A stretch of DNA of 64,000 nt from Streptomyces diastatochromogenes (GCF_002242805.1 NZ_MCGQ01000014.1:235008-299007), one strand, 5' to 3'; positions 26,185 to 35,794 are shown, counted from the stretch's first letter. Notes: generated by a model from the sequence alone, not told the origin. Numbers and translations are program-made.

Positions 26185-27273
26185 TCACGGGTGTGGCCGG
26201 CCGGTGGGCGCCTCCCGTTCCAGCAGTTCGCTGCGCAACGCGAGCGGGGTCACTCCGTGCCACCGGCGCACCGCCCGCCGGAGTGCGCTCATGTCGGCGA
26301 AGCCCGCCTGGCGTGTGATGTCACGGAGCGTCAGTTCCCGTCGTCGCAGCAGTTGTTCGACCTGCTCGCGGCGTACCCCGTCGACGATCGCCTCGTACGT
26401 GGTGCCGCACTCGGCCAGGCGACGGCGCAGGGTGCGTTCGCTGGACGCGTGCCTGCGGGCCTGCTCCGGGAACGAGGGGACGGCCGGAAGGCTCTGCGCG
26501 ATGGAGATCTCCAGCACCTCGAGCAGGTCCTGCTGGTCGCGCCGTGACGCCATCTCCGTCTCCAGCACGTCGAGCACCGCGGCGTAGGTGATGGGGTCCC
26601 GCCCGGGCATGACCGCCCGGGCCCACCGGGTGGGGATCACCATGCGGTTGCCGGCGGCGTCGAAGCGCAGCGGGCAGCGGAACAGTTCGTCGAACGGGCG
26701 GGTGTCGCGCGGCGCGGGGAAGGCGAACTCGACCGCCTGCGGGGCGAATGCGGCGCCGACGCTCAGCCGGGTGAGGGTGACGACACTGGAGTACGCCTCC
26801 TCGATCAGGAAGACGGCGACCGTCGGATCCAGTGCGGGGTCCGGCAGATCGGCGCGCAACACATAGCCGACGTCCTCCCAGCCGGCCGACCACACCGTCA
26901 TGGCCCCGGAGAGGTTCTGATAGCGCACGCCGGTCTCGATGGCGTCCTGATGCGTGTCGGCGGCCATCATGGCGAAGCCGAGCAGCCCCCACGCGGTCAG
27001 GTGCTGCGCCGCGCCCACGCGCAGCCCCAGGTGCTCGTCCCCGGTCAGCTCCACCGCCCGGCGGATGACGTCACTGCCCTGCCGGTAGGAGACCCGCAGC
27101 GCGGCGGAGCCCATCACCGTCGGGTCCAGCCCGACCCGGGTCAGCAGCGGCTGCAGGTCGACGCCGTACTTCCCGGCGACCCGGGCGAGGTAGCGGAGGA
27201 TGTTCGGCGCGATGGTGGCCGAGGTGCTGCGACTCGTTCCCGGAGAAGTGACCGGGGCGGGAGCATCAGACAT
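26185..27273 (-). CDS. AraC-family regulator of the OruR/ArgR type
   Basis: A 362-residue regulator. Residues 30-220 form the arabinose-binding-like domain typical of the OruR group (NILRYLARVAGKYGVDLQPLL, then LTGDEHLGLRVG and the AWGLLGFAMM segment). The C-terminal 100 residues are the two AraC helix-turn-helix motifs (SERTLRRRLAECGTTYEAIVD and ITRQAGFADMSALRRAVRRW). The ATG at 27273 has GAGGGA upstream. It is divergent from an MFS permease across 209 bp, its most likely target. Confidence 0.87.
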   Translation of the reverse strand: MSDAPAPVTSPGTSRSTSATIAPNILRYLARVAGKYGVDLQPLLTRVGLDPTVMGSAALRVSYRQGSDVIRRAVELTGDEHLGLRVGAAQHLTAWGLLGFAMMAADTHQDAIETGVRYQNLSGAMTVWSAGWEDVGYVLRADLPDPALDPTVAVFLIEEAYSSVVTLTRLSVGAAFAPQAVEFAFPAPRDTRPFDELFRCPLRFDAAGNRMVIPTRWARAVMPGRDPITYAAVLDVLETEMASRRDQQDLLEVLEISIAQSLPAVPSFPEQARRHASSERTLRRRLAECGTTYEAIVDGVRREQVEQLLRRRELTLRDITRQAGFADMSALRRAVRRWHGVTPLALRSELLEREAPTGRPHP

Positions 27274-27482
27274 CGCGATCCCTCTCACCAGGGCGTTTCT
27301 CGCTTCACTGTAAGCAGCCGGGCTCCGCCTGTCGCGGGCGTGGCCGCCGGAGCCCCCCTTTCGGCCTCCGGCGCGCTGCACACCGCCTTTTCGCCCTCCC
27401 TACCTTGTGCGGAAACCCGCCCGCCCTGCCGTCCGTGACGCGGGGGACACCGGCGCGAGAGCGCAAGAGACGAAGGCTCACC

Positions 27483-28703
27483 ATGACCGCACCTCTTCAG
27501 ACCCCGGCTCGGCGACGATCCGTGCGCCGGACCCCGCTCGCGGCAGCCCGACGGGCCGTGGCGACGGTGTTCGCCGCCCAGGGAGCAGCGGTGGCCGCGG
27601 TGTCCACCACGGTGCCCGCCGTCAAGGAGCGTCTCTCGCTCTCTCCGCTGACGATGACCGTGCTCGTCGTGGCCGTCGCGCTGAGCGCCGGCGTCGGCAG
27701 CTTCGCCGGACTGGCCGTGATCCGACGTCTGGGGCTGGTCGCCGCCATGCGGGCCGCCGTCGTGGCGACCGCCGCTGCTCTGCTGCTGATCGGCTGGGCT
27801 CCCGATCAGGCCGTGGTCGCGGTGTCCTACGGGTTGTTCGGCATGGCGCTGGGCTGTATCGACGTGTCGGCGAACACCCGGGCCGCGGCCGTCGAACGCC
27901 ACTACGGCCGGAGCGTCTTCGCCTCCTTCTACGCCGCCTGGAGCGCAGCCGGCGTCGCGGCCGCTCTGCTGACCGCGGGCACGGCTCACCTCGGATGGCC
28001 CGCCGAGTACACCCTGACCGCACAGGCCGGCCTCGTCCTGGCCCTCGCCCTGACCGTCCGCTCGCACGCGCTTCCCACCGGCTCACCCGTCGCCGTCTCC
28101 GACCATGGGGAGTCCCAGGGGGAGTCCGTCGGACTCGGCCGCGGACTGTGGGCCGAACTCGCCCCGTTCGGCCTTGTCCTCCTGGTCGCCTACGTCATCG
28201 ACTCCACGGTCTCGTCGTGGTCGACGCTCTATCTCCACCAGACCCTGGACACCGCCTTGTCCCTGGCACCTCTGGCCTATGCGGCCTACCAGGTCGGCAC
28301 CGTCACCGGGCGGGCCTGCGCCGACCGTCTCGTACGCACCCTCGGCCCGGCGGCCGTGATCCGTGCCGCCACCCTGCTCACCGCCACGGCCCTGGCCGGA
28401 TTGGCAGCCGCCCCCGCCTGGCCGTACGCGGTCCTGGCCGCCGCGTGCACCGGGCTCGGGGTCTCCGCACTCGTCCCCCTGTGCCTCGCCTCCGCCGGAC
28501 GCCTGCGACCGGGGGCGACCGAAGCGGTCCTGGCCCGGATGAACGTCTTCAACTACACAGGTGTGCTCGCGGGCGGGGCGGCCAGCGGAATCCTCGGGTC
28601 CACCGGCCACTTCCGACTCGCCTACGGGATACCCGCCGCACTCGTCCTCGCGCTCCTGGCGACCGCACGGTCTTTCGCATGGCCGCCCAGGCCCCCTCTT
28701 TGA
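27483..28703 (+). CDS. Major facilitator superfamily transporter
   Basis: A 406-residue permease with about 12 hydrophobic segments in two bundles (about 25-200 and 235-400) separated by a hydrophilic loop (SDHGESQGES region). The arrangement resembles FucP/YbjJ-like MFS proteins (for example GLFGMALGCIDVSANTRA in helix 4-5). Substrate unknown. It is divergent from the AraC regulator and 94 bp ahead of the FMO operon; the gap between them has no convincing terminator, so read-through is possible. Confidence 0.87.
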   Translation: MTAPLQTPARRRSVRRTPLAAARRAVATVFAAQGAAVAAVSTTVPAVKERLSLSPLTMTVLVVAVALSAGVGSFAGLAVIRRLGLVAAMRAAVVATAAALLLIGWAPDQAVVAVSYGLFGMALGCIDVSANTRAAAVERHYGRSVFASFYAAWSAAGVAAALLTAGTAHLGWPAEYTLTAQAGLVLALALTVRSHALPTGSPVAVSDHGESQGESVGLGRGLWAELAPFGLVLLVAYVIDSTVSSWSTLYLHQTLDTALSLAPLAYAAYQVGTVTGRACADRLVRTLGPAAVIRAATLLTATALAGLAAAPAWPYAVLAAACTGLGVSALVPLCLASAGRLRPGATEAVLARMNVFNYTGVLAGGAASGILGSTGHFRLAYGIPAALVLALLATARSFAWPPRPPL

Positions 28704-28797
28704 CCGCACCGATCATTTCCCGCTGAACGGCAGATGAATAAGTTCTCCTCAGCCCTTCGGGAATGGGACTGCGAACGTCTGAAAAAGGATCCGATTC

Positions 28798-30144
28798 ATG
28801 GGAAATATTCAGTACGACACGTGCGTGATCGGAGCGGGACCTGCCGGGCTGGCGGTCGCCAGAGCCCTGACGGAGCGGAATCTGCCGTACACGCATCTCG
28901 AACGGCACACAGGGCCCGGCGGCATCTGGGACATCGACAACCCCGGCAGCCCGATGTACGAGTCGGCCCATTTCATTTCCAGCAGGACCCTCTCGGGCTT
29001 CGGAGGATTTCCCATGCCCGACGAATTCGCCGACTATCCCCCGCACCGGCAGATCCTCTCGTACCTGAGGTCCTTCGCCGACGCCTACGAGCTGACGGAG
29101 CGCATCCAGTTCGGCGTCGAGGTCGAAAGCGTCGAGAAGAACGCGGACGGCACCTGGGCGGTCACCCGGGCCGACGGACGACAGACCGTGCACAGCCAGG
29201 TCGTGGTGTGCACGGGTGCCCAGTGGCACCCCAACGTCCCGGAACTGCCCGGGAACTTCACCGGCGAGGTCCGCCACACGGTCGGCTACCGCAGCGCGGA
29301 GGAACTGCGCGGCAAGCGGGTCCTGGTCGTGGGAGCCGGGAACTCCGGCTGCGACATCGCCTGCGACGCCGCCCGTAGCGCGGACCACGCGGTGATCAGC
29401 ATGCGCCGCGGCTACTGGTTCATCCCCAAGCACCTCTTCGGCCGGCCGGTGGACACCATCGCGGGCGGCGGGCCGCACCTGCCGATGTGGCTGGCGCAGC
29501 GGGTCTTCGGCACCCTCCTGCGGATCCTCAACGGCGACCCGGCGCGCCTGGGCCTCCCGAAGCCGGACCACAAGCTGTTCGAGACCCACCCCGCGATCAA
29601 CTCGATGCTGATCCACCACCTCCAGCACGGCGACATCACCGCCAGACCGGGGATCGCCCGCACCGAGGGCAGGACGGTCCGCTTCACGGACGGCACCCGC
29701 GACGACTTCGACCTGATCCTGCTGGCCACCGGTTACGTCCACAAGGTGCCCGTCGCGCAGAAGTACTTCGGCGACGAGCAGCACCCCGACCTGTACCTGT
29801 CGTCGTTCTCCCGCGAGCACCAGGGCCTGTGCGGAGTCGGCTTCGTCGAGACCAACTCCGGTGCGTACCGGCTCTTCGACACCCAGGCCCAGCTGATCGC
29901 CGGGCACATCCACGACGCACGGCACCGACTGCCGAACGCGGAGCGATTCGCAGGCATGATCCGTACCGACCGCCCGGACCTGTCCGGCGGCATCAAGTTC
30001 GTCGACTCGCCCCGGCACACCGGCTACGTCGACAGCGCCGCCCTCGTGAAGCACCTCGCCAGGATCGCGGCCGAGATGGGCTGGCGCACCGAAGGCCGGC
30101 CGCCGCGCGTGCGGTCCCCGCGGGACGCGGAGGCGGTGTCATGA
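28798..30144 (+). CDS. Class B flavin monooxygenase (FMO/N-hydroxylase type)
   Basis: A 448-residue enzyme with an FAD-binding Rossmann site GAGPAGL (12-18), the flavin monooxygenase signature FTGEVRHTVGY (154-164, matching FxGxxxHxxxY), and an NADP-binding site VVGAGNSGCD (about 177-186). The Tyr rather than Trp at the end of the signature points to FMO-type S- or N-oxidation rather than a classical Baeyer-Villiger enzyme. It begins an operon with an SDR, an aldehyde dehydrogenase, a GntR regulator and a membrane hydroxylase-family protein. AAAGGATCC precedes the ATG. Substrate unknown. Confidence 0.87.
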   Translation: MGNIQYDTCVIGAGPAGLAVARALTERNLPYTHLERHTGPGGIWDIDNPGSPMYESAHFISSRTLSGFGGFPMPDEFADYPPHRQILSYLRSFADAYELTERIQFGVEVESVEKNADGTWAVTRADGRQTVHSQVVVCTGAQWHPNVPELPGNFTGEVRHTVGYRSAEELRGKRVLVVGAGNSGCDIACDAARSADHAVISMRRGYWFIPKHLFGRPVDTIAGGGPHLPMWLAQRVFGTLLRILNGDPARLGLPKPDHKLFETHPAINSMLIHHLQHGDITARPGIARTEGRTVRFTDGTRDDFDLILLATGYVHKVPVAQKYFGDEQHPDLYLSSFSREHQGLCGVGFVETNSGAYRLFDTQAQLIAGHIHDARHRLPNAERFAGMIRTDRPDLSGGIKFVDSPRHTGYVDSAALVKHLARIAAEMGWRTEGRPPRVRSPRDAEAVS

Positions 30145-31019
30145 GCGGCTTCGACTTCCATGACAAGGTCATGCTGGTGACCGGCGGCGCCGGCGGGATC
30201 GGCAGCGCGATGTGCCGTCGCTTCGCCGCCGGGGGCGCCCGCTGCGTGGTCGTCGACATCGACGAGGCCCGCGCCGAGCAGGTCGCCGTCGCGCTTCCCG
30301 GCGCCGGCCACACCGCCATCGGCTGCGATCTGGTGGACCGGGCCCAGGTGGAGCACCTTTTCGATCAGGTCGCCGACGCGTACGGCCGCCTCGACGTGCT
30401 CGTCAACAACGTGGGAATGACCAGCGCCGAACGCTTCGACGTGCGCAGCGTCGAGAGCATCGAGAAGGAGATCACCCTCAACCTGACCTCGCCGCTGGTG
30501 GCCACCAGGCTCGCGATCCCGCTGCTGCAAGCCTCCCTGGACGCCCGCGTGGTCACCACCGTCTCCCTCGGCGGGATCTTCCCGCTGGGCGAGACCCCGA
30601 TCTACACGGCCTCGAAGTTCGGGCTGCGCGGGGCGATGCTCGCCCTCGGGCTCGACCTGAGGAGCAAGGGCATCCTGGCCGGGTCGGTGCTGCCGTCGGC
30701 GACCGACACCCGGATGCTGCGCCAGGAAGCCGTGGACGGCGGGAACTCCATGCAGTTCCAGGATCCGCCGCAGCAGCCCGCCGACGTCGTGGCGGCCGTG
30801 GTGACCCTGCTCGACCGGCCTCGCCTGGAGGCGTACCCCCGGCCCGGCGAGTCCCGCCTGGTCCGGTTCGCGATGCTGGCGCCGAACCTGTTGCCGAAGG
30901 TGCTCCCGCTGTTCCGGCAGAGGGGGGAACGCGGCATGGCCCGCTATCTCGAGGAGTTGCGCCGCCGGGGACTGGCACGGCAGACCGAAGGACGTTGGGA
31001 ACTGGTGGAGGAGAAATGA
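30141..31019 (+). CDS. Short-chain dehydrogenase/reductase
   Basis: A 292-residue classical SDR with the nucleotide site TGGAGGIGS (about 14-22), the NNVG structural motif, a catalytic Ser (TVSLGG) and the Tyr/Lys pair in YTASK. The C-terminal extension after about residue 230 contains a basic amphipathic segment (LPKVLPLFRQRGERGMARYL) seen in SDRs that act on lipophilic alcohols at membranes. ATGA overlap with both neighbours places it between the monooxygenase and the aldehyde dehydrogenase, suggesting alcohol/ketone interconversion in one pathway. Confidence 0.87.
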   Translation: MSGFDFHDKVMLVTGGAGGIGSAMCRRFAAGGARCVVVDIDEARAEQVAVALPGAGHTAIGCDLVDRAQVEHLFDQVADAYGRLDVLVNNVGMTSAERFDVRSVESIEKEITLNLTSPLVATRLAIPLLQASLDARVVTTVSLGGIFPLGETPIYTASKFGLRGAMLALGLDLRSKGILAGSVLPSATDTRMLRQEAVDGGNSMQFQDPPQQPADVVAAVVTLLDRPRLEAYPRPGESRLVRFAMLAPNLLPKVLPLFRQRGERGMARYLEELRRRGLARQTEGRWELVEEK

Positions 31020-32437
31020 CCGCAGTCGAGAGCCCCGCCACGCTGGGCGTCGTCAACCCGGCCACCGGGGAACTGATCACCAGCGTGCCCGCCACGAGCG
31101 CCGAAGAGGTCGCCAAGGCTGCTGAGCGGGCCCGGCAGGTCTTCGCGTCCGGCGTGTGGTCGCGGCTGCCGGTCCGGGAGCGCGGCGGCGTGCTGCTGCG
31201 ACTCGCCGACCTGATGGAACGCGACGCCGGGATCCTGGCCCGGCTGGACAGCGAGGACGCGGGAAAGCCGATCACGGAGTGCCTCACCGGCGACGTACCC
31301 GGTGCTGTCGAGTCGATCCGCTGGTTCGCCGAAGCGGCCGACAAGGTGTTCGGCAGGATCGCCCCCGGCGGACAGGACGGCCTGGGCCTGATCAGCCGGG
31401 AACCGGTCGGGGTGGTGGCGGCGATCCTGCCCTGGAACTACCCGCTGGCCATGACCGCGTGGAAGGTCGGTCCCGCCCTCGCCGCGGGCAACTGCCTGCT
31501 GGTCAAGCCCGCCGAGGCAACCCCGCGCTCGGCCCTGCACCTGGCCGGACTCGCCGCCGAGGCAGGCCTCCCCGAGGGGGTCCTCACGGTCCTGACCGGC
31601 CACGGCTCCGTCACCGGTGCCGCCCTGGCCCGCAGCCCCGTCGTGGGTGCCCTCTCGTTCACCGGCTCCACCGGGACCGGGCGCCGCATCCTCAGGGACG
31701 CGGCCGACACCAACTTCAAACGCGTCTCGCTGGAGATGGGCGGCAAGAGCCCCCAGGTGCTGATGGCCGACGCGCTCGGCTACGGGGACGAGCTCATCGA
31801 CCACATGATCGAGGCCGCATTCCTGACGATGGGGCAGAACTGCACGGCCGGTTCCCGCGTCCTGGTCCACGACAGCATCGCCGACGAGGTGCTGGAGCGG
31901 TTCACGGCCGCCGCGAAGCGCCTGGTCATCGGCGATCCCGCGGACCCACGCACGCAGCTGGGCCCACTGATCGACCGGGCGGCCTTCGACCGGGTCGCGG
32001 CGGCGGTGGAAGCCGCCCGGGCCGGTGGTGCCCGCATTCACACCGGAGGGCTGCCGCACGGCCTGCCGCACCGTGGGGCCTACTACCCGCCCACCGTGAT
32101 CACCCACGCGCCCGAAGACAGCGACGTACTCACCAAGGAACTGTTCGGCCCCGTCGTCACCGTCCAGACCTTCACCTCCGAAGACGAGGCGATGCGTCTG
32201 GCGAACGCCACCGAATACGGGCTTGCCGCCTCGGTGTGGACCCGCGACCTCGACACCGCCCTCCGGTTGGCACGCGGCGTCCAGGCCGGCGTGGTCTCCG
32301 TCAACGCCTACAGCGAGGGCGACATCACGACACCCTTCGGCGGCTGGAAACAGTCCGGGTTCGGCGGCGTGGAGAAATCGACCAACGCCTTCGACCAGTG
32401 GACCCGGGAGAAGACCGTCTGGATCCACATCCGGTGA
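31016..32437 (+). CDS. NAD(P)-dependent aldehyde dehydrogenase
   Basis: A 473-residue aldehyde dehydrogenase. Conserved elements are present: PWNYPLAMTAWKVGPALAAG, the cofactor loop FTGSTGTGRRI, the catalytic Glu in LEMGGKSPQ and the catalytic Cys in MGQNCTAGSR. It oxidises an aldehyde to the acid; the closest-looking relatives are aminoaldehyde and betaine aldehyde dehydrogenases, but the specificity is uncertain. Overlaps the SDR stop by 4 nt and is followed by a 97-bp gap containing the GntR operator. Confidence 0.9.
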   Translation: MTAVESPATLGVVNPATGELITSVPATSAEEVAKAAERARQVFASGVWSRLPVRERGGVLLRLADLMERDAGILARLDSEDAGKPITECLTGDVPGAVESIRWFAEAADKVFGRIAPGGQDGLGLISREPVGVVAAILPWNYPLAMTAWKVGPALAAGNCLLVKPAEATPRSALHLAGLAAEAGLPEGVLTVLTGHGSVTGAALARSPVVGALSFTGSTGTGRRILRDAADTNFKRVSLEMGGKSPQVLMADALGYGDELIDHMIEAAFLTMGQNCTAGSRVLVHDSIADEVLERFTAAAKRLVIGDPADPRTQLGPLIDRAAFDRVAAAVEAARAGGARIHTGGLPHGLPHRGAYYPPTVITHAPEDSDVLTKELFGPVVTVQTFTSEDEAMRLANATEYGLAASVWTRDLDTALRLARGVQAGVVSVNAYSEGDITTPFGGWKQSGFGGVEKSTNAFDQWTREKTVWIHIR

Positions 32438-32484
32438 TCCGACGTCAGGAAGGTCGGCAAAAGGTCAGGGCACGCCGCAGAAAA

Positions 32485-32508
32485 ACTGGTCCAACCAGTT
32501 GACCAGTG
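32485..32508. promoter_or_regulatory. Nested palindromes, probable GntR/FadR-type operator
   Basis: AACTGGT-CCA-ACCAGTT (32485-32501) is a perfect interrupted palindrome. It overlaps a second one, ACTGGTC...GACCAGT (32486-32508), formed with a further ACCAGT half-site. The TGGT-N3-ACCA core resembles sites bound by FadR-subfamily GntR regulators. It lies 27-50 bp before the gntR start, so autoregulation is likely. Confidence 0.6.
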
Positions 32509-32534
32509 AGCCGGTCGCGTTCACCCTGATCGCC

Positions 32535-33248
32535 ATGAATGAGGGACTGATCCGGCGCGAGGCGGTCTCCGACCAGCTCTTCGCCCTGCTGCGCGACAGG
32601 ATCCTCGGCGGGGAACTGCCGGCCGGTGCCGCGCTCACCGCCGAACGGGGTCTGGCCGCCGAGTTCGGGGTGAACCGGCACGCCGTCCGGGAGGCCGTCA
32701 AGCGGCTCCAGCAGGCACGGCTGGTCGAGGTGAGCCACGGCGGCCGCACGCTCGTCCTGGACTGGCGGCACACCGCCGGCCTCGACCTCGCCATGGGCAT
32801 CGCGGCGGCCGACGCCGGGCCCACGGTGGAAGACCTCGCCCGCGACGCCCTGGAGATGCGGGCGTGCATCGGCGCCGACGCGGCCCGGCTGTGCACGATC
32901 AGGTGCTCCGAGGACACCGCCGGGGAGATCGTCGAGGCCGCGGGCCGGTACGCGCGCACCGGGCCCGATCTGACCGAGCTGGCCGATGCGGACGTCGCCT
33001 GGTGGCGGCTGATCGTGGAGGGTTCCGGGAACGTCGCCTACCTGCTGGCCTTCAACAGCCTGGTGGGCGGCACACTCCCGGTCGCCGACGTGCCGGACGA
33101 CCTGCGGGCCGCGGAACTCCTCGACGTCGAAGCACATCAGCGGCTGGCGGCGCACATCGCGGCACGCGAGGCCGAGGCGGCCGAACGGCTGGCGCGCGAG
33201 CTGCTGTCCCGCAGCGTGCCCGCGACGCCGCGGAAGGCGGTGCGCTGA
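32535..33248 (+). CDS. GntR-family regulator, FadR subgroup
   Basis: A 237-residue regulator with an N-terminal winged helix (about 10-75; LTAERGLAAEFGVNRHAVREAVKRLQQARLVEV) and an all-helical FCD/FadR-type C-terminal domain (about 95-225) that binds a small acid or acyl ligand. It follows a tandem palindrome. It is in the same direction as the FMO-SDR-ALDH genes and one base before the fatty acid hydroxylase-superfamily gene, so it may control the whole block. Confidence 0.88.
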   Translation: MNEGLIRREAVSDQLFALLRDRILGGELPAGAALTAERGLAAEFGVNRHAVREAVKRLQQARLVEVSHGGRTLVLDWRHTAGLDLAMGIAAADAGPTVEDLARDALEMRACIGADAARLCTIRCSEDTAGEIVEAAGRYARTGPDLTELADADVAWWRLIVEGSGNVAYLLAFNSLVGGTLPVADVPDDLRAAELLDVEAHQRLAAHIAAREAEAAERLARELLSRSVPATPRKAVR

Positions 33249-33249
33249 C

Positions 33250-34083
33250 ATGATCCCGGCCGTGGTCTACGCGATACCCGCGTTCGTGCTGCTGGTCGTC
33301 GTCGAGGCACTGTCCTACCGCTTCCTCCCGGACGACGACGAGCGCGGCTACGAGCTGCGCGACACCGCCACCAGCATGTCCATGGGCGCCGGCAGCCAGG
33401 TCGTCGCGATGCCCTGGAAGGCGGTGACGATCGTGCTGTACTCGGCTCTCTTCGCCGTCGCCCCCTGGCATCTGTCGCCGTCCTCCGGGTGGACGTGGGT
33501 GCTGCTGTTCTTCGGCGACGACCTGGCGTACTACGCCTTCCACCGCGCCCACCACCGGGTGCGGGTGCTGTGGGCGAGCCATGTGGTCCACCACTCCAGT
33601 CTCCGGTTCAACCTCTCGACCGCCCTGCGCCAGAGCTGGACGCCGATGACGGGCCTGCCCTTCTGGCTGCCGCTGGCACTGCTCGGCATTCCGCCGTGGA
33701 TGATCCTGCTCCAGCAGGCCTTCAGCCTCGTCTACCAGTTCTTCCTGCACACCGAGCGGGTGGACAGGCTGTGGCGGCCCGTGGAGTGGTTCTTCAACAC
33801 GCCCTCCCACCACCGCGTCCACCACGGCTCGAACAACGTCTACCTGGACCGCAACTACGGCGGCATCCTCATCGTCTGGGACCGGCTCTTCGGCACGTTC
33901 GAACCCGAGGGCGAGCGGGTGGTGTACGGCCTGACGAAGAACATCGGCACCTACAACCCGGTGCGGGTGGCCTTCCACGAGTTCGCGGCCGTCTGGCACG
34001 ACGTCCGCACGGCGCGACGCTGGCGCGACCGTGCCGGGTATCTGGTCGGGCCACCCGGCTGGGCACCCAGGGCGGACGGCTGA
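33250..34083 (+). CDS. Fatty acid hydroxylase/sterol desaturase superfamily membrane protein
   Basis: A 277-residue integral membrane di-iron protein. Four to five hydrophobic helices and the histidine clusters HRAHHR (about 98), HVVHH (about 112) and HHRVHH (about 193) bind the di-iron centre that hydroxylates or desaturates lipids or sterol-like substrates. The neighbouring monooxygenase, SDR and ALDH could process the same lipophilic compound. Starts 1 bp after the GntR stop; it converges on the esterase gene with a gap of only 10 bp and no hairpin. Confidence 0.88.
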   Translation: MIPAVVYAIPAFVLLVVVEALSYRFLPDDDERGYELRDTATSMSMGAGSQVVAMPWKAVTIVLYSALFAVAPWHLSPSSGWTWVLLFFGDDLAYYAFHRAHHRVRVLWASHVVHHSSLRFNLSTALRQSWTPMTGLPFWLPLALLGIPPWMILLQQAFSLVYQFFLHTERVDRLWRPVEWFFNTPSHHRVHHGSNNVYLDRNYGGILIVWDRLFGTFEPEGERVVYGLTKNIGTYNPVRVAFHEFAAVWHDVRTARRWRDRAGYLVGPPGWAPRADG

Positions 34084-34093
34084 CATCCCGCCG

Positions 34094-35689
34094 CTACTGG
34101 CGCGCCACCGTACGGGTCCAGAAGTCACACTGGTGCTCGGTCGCGAAGCCGGTCGAGACATGGGTGTTCCCAGGTGTGAGCGTCAGGGTCGGGTAGCGGG
34201 CGCCGATGCGTGGCCACTGCGTCTCACCCGGGACGTCCGGGACTCCGGTGCGGGCGAACGCCGCCCAGCGGCGCTTCATGTCGTTGCCGAGCGTGGTCTG
34301 TTCCGCGGTGAGCGGTCGGTCCCCCATGGTGAAGTCATGCAGGTAGGCGAGTTCGGCGCTGTGCGCGTTCGCCATGTCGACACCCGGAACCTGGGCTCCG
34401 TACAGGGTGGGGGAGTGCGGGTCGTCGAACTCGTACACGTAGGTGGGCACTTGGTCGGCGAACGTGCGGGCGGTGCTGAGCGTGTGGCAGGCGAAGGTGG
34501 AGTCGGTGAGCACCGCCGACAGCGCGTCGTACGGGCTGGGGTAGGCGGCCACCGGATAGTGGGCCAGGACCTGCTGTGCCGCGTTTCCGTACGTGGCGTT
34601 GATCTGGTCGACGTACTCCCGCGCCGTCGGGTGCGGTTGGGTGAGCGCCACGAAGAACCGGCTCTCGGCCCGGTTGCTGCCGATGAGGACCGGAACCTTG
34701 TGCCACGCCCCGGAGGCGATGGCCGAGGACGGCTGGGCCGGCAGCAGACCGTCGCCGAACGCGGGTCCGGAAGTGGGGTGCGTACGGGCGGCGTTGATCA
34801 GGTCGGCGGCCGGCGCGGTACGGAGGCAGTCAGGGCGTGTACCGGGGTCGGGGCAGCCTGCCGCGGCGGCGAAGGCCCTCGCCTCGTCGGTGGCCTGGTC
34901 CTTGCCGGGAGCGCGCAGCAGGTCGCAGGGTCCGCTCTGCAGAATTGCCCGGGAGAACAGCCCGGCTGTTGTGGGGGAGGTGAGCATGGCGCAGACGGAG
35001 CCGCTGCCGGCGGACTGACCCCAGAGGGTGATGTCGTCCGGGTTGCCGCCGAACGCCGCGATGTTGTCGCGTGTCCACTTCAGGGCCGCGATCTGGTCCA
35101 TCAGCCCGTACGATCCGGAGTTGAGCGCGTTGTCGCGCGTGAGTTCCGGCAGGGCCAGGTATCCCAGTTGCCCCAGCCGGTAGTTGATGCTCACGACCAC
35201 GCTGCCGGTGAGGTCGGCCATGGTGCGGCCGCCGAACTGGGTTCCGGTGCCCTGGCTGTAGCCGCCGCCGTGGATCCAGAACAGCACAGGCAGGCGGTCA
35301 CCGGGGTGCGCGTGGCGCGGCCGGTACACGTCCAGGTAGAGGCAGTCCTCGCTGACGTCGTCCGGGTCCCGGAGTCCGAAGGGCGAGAACTGCAGGCACG
35401 CGGGTGCCTGCCGGGTCGCCTCGCGTGTCCCGCTCCATCGTGCGGGCGGTAGCGGGGGACGGAACCGGAGACTGCCGACGGGGGGAGTGGCGTACGGTAC
35501 GCCGAGGAACTCCTCGGCTTGGCCGTTGACCTGTCCGGCAAGCCTGCCCTGCCCGGTGGTCACGACCGGGCCGGAGCCCGCGGCCGCTGCTCGGGCCGCG
35601 ACGGCGGTGGTCGGACGGGCGACGAACGATGCCATGGCGAGCGCCAAGGCCAGGACCGTTAATACTCGGGACGAGCGGGACCTTTCCAC
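34094..35689 (-). CDS. Secreted type B carboxylesterase
   Basis: A 531-residue carboxylesterase/lipase. An N-terminal signal peptide (VERSRSSRVLTVLALALAMA, Ala-rich cleavage region near 30) exports it. The fold has the oxyanion region FWIHGGGYSQG, the nucleophile elbow GQSAGSGSV, and family motifs EDCLYLDVYRP and NYRLGQLGYL. It would hydrolyse ester bonds of extracellular substrates. The GTG at 35689 has AGGGAGGA upstream; the longer open frame lacks a signal. Third gene after an MFS transporter and surE on the minus strand. Confidence 0.88.
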   Translation of the reverse strand: MERSRSSRVLTVLALALAMASFVARPTTAVAARAAAAGSGPVVTTGQGRLAGQVNGQAEEFLGVPYATPPVGSLRFRPPLPPARWSGTREATRQAPACLQFSPFGLRDPDDVSEDCLYLDVYRPRHAHPGDRLPVLFWIHGGGYSQGTGTQFGGRTMADLTGSVVVSINYRLGQLGYLALPELTRDNALNSGSYGLMDQIAALKWTRDNIAAFGGNPDDITLWGQSAGSGSVCAMLTSPTTAGLFSRAILQSGPCDLLRAPGKDQATDEARAFAAAAGCPDPGTRPDCLRTAPAADLINAARTHPTSGPAFGDGLLPAQPSSAIASGAWHKVPVLIGSNRAESRFFVALTQPHPTAREYVDQINATYGNAAQQVLAHYPVAAYPSPYDALSAVLTDSTFACHTLSTARTFADQVPTYVYEFDDPHSPTLYGAQVPGVDMANAHSAELAYLHDFTMGDRPLTAEQTTLGNDMKRRWAAFARTGVPDVPGETQWPRIGARYPTLTLTPGNTHVSTGFATEHQCDFWTRTVARQ

Positions 35690-35794
35690 TGTTCCTCCCT
35701 GACGTGTGCGCGAACGTGACGGGGACGGGTGGTACGGGCACGCCGACTCCCCGGTGGCCCGGAACACCCGGGGAGGAGGCGGAGCCGTTGCTGG

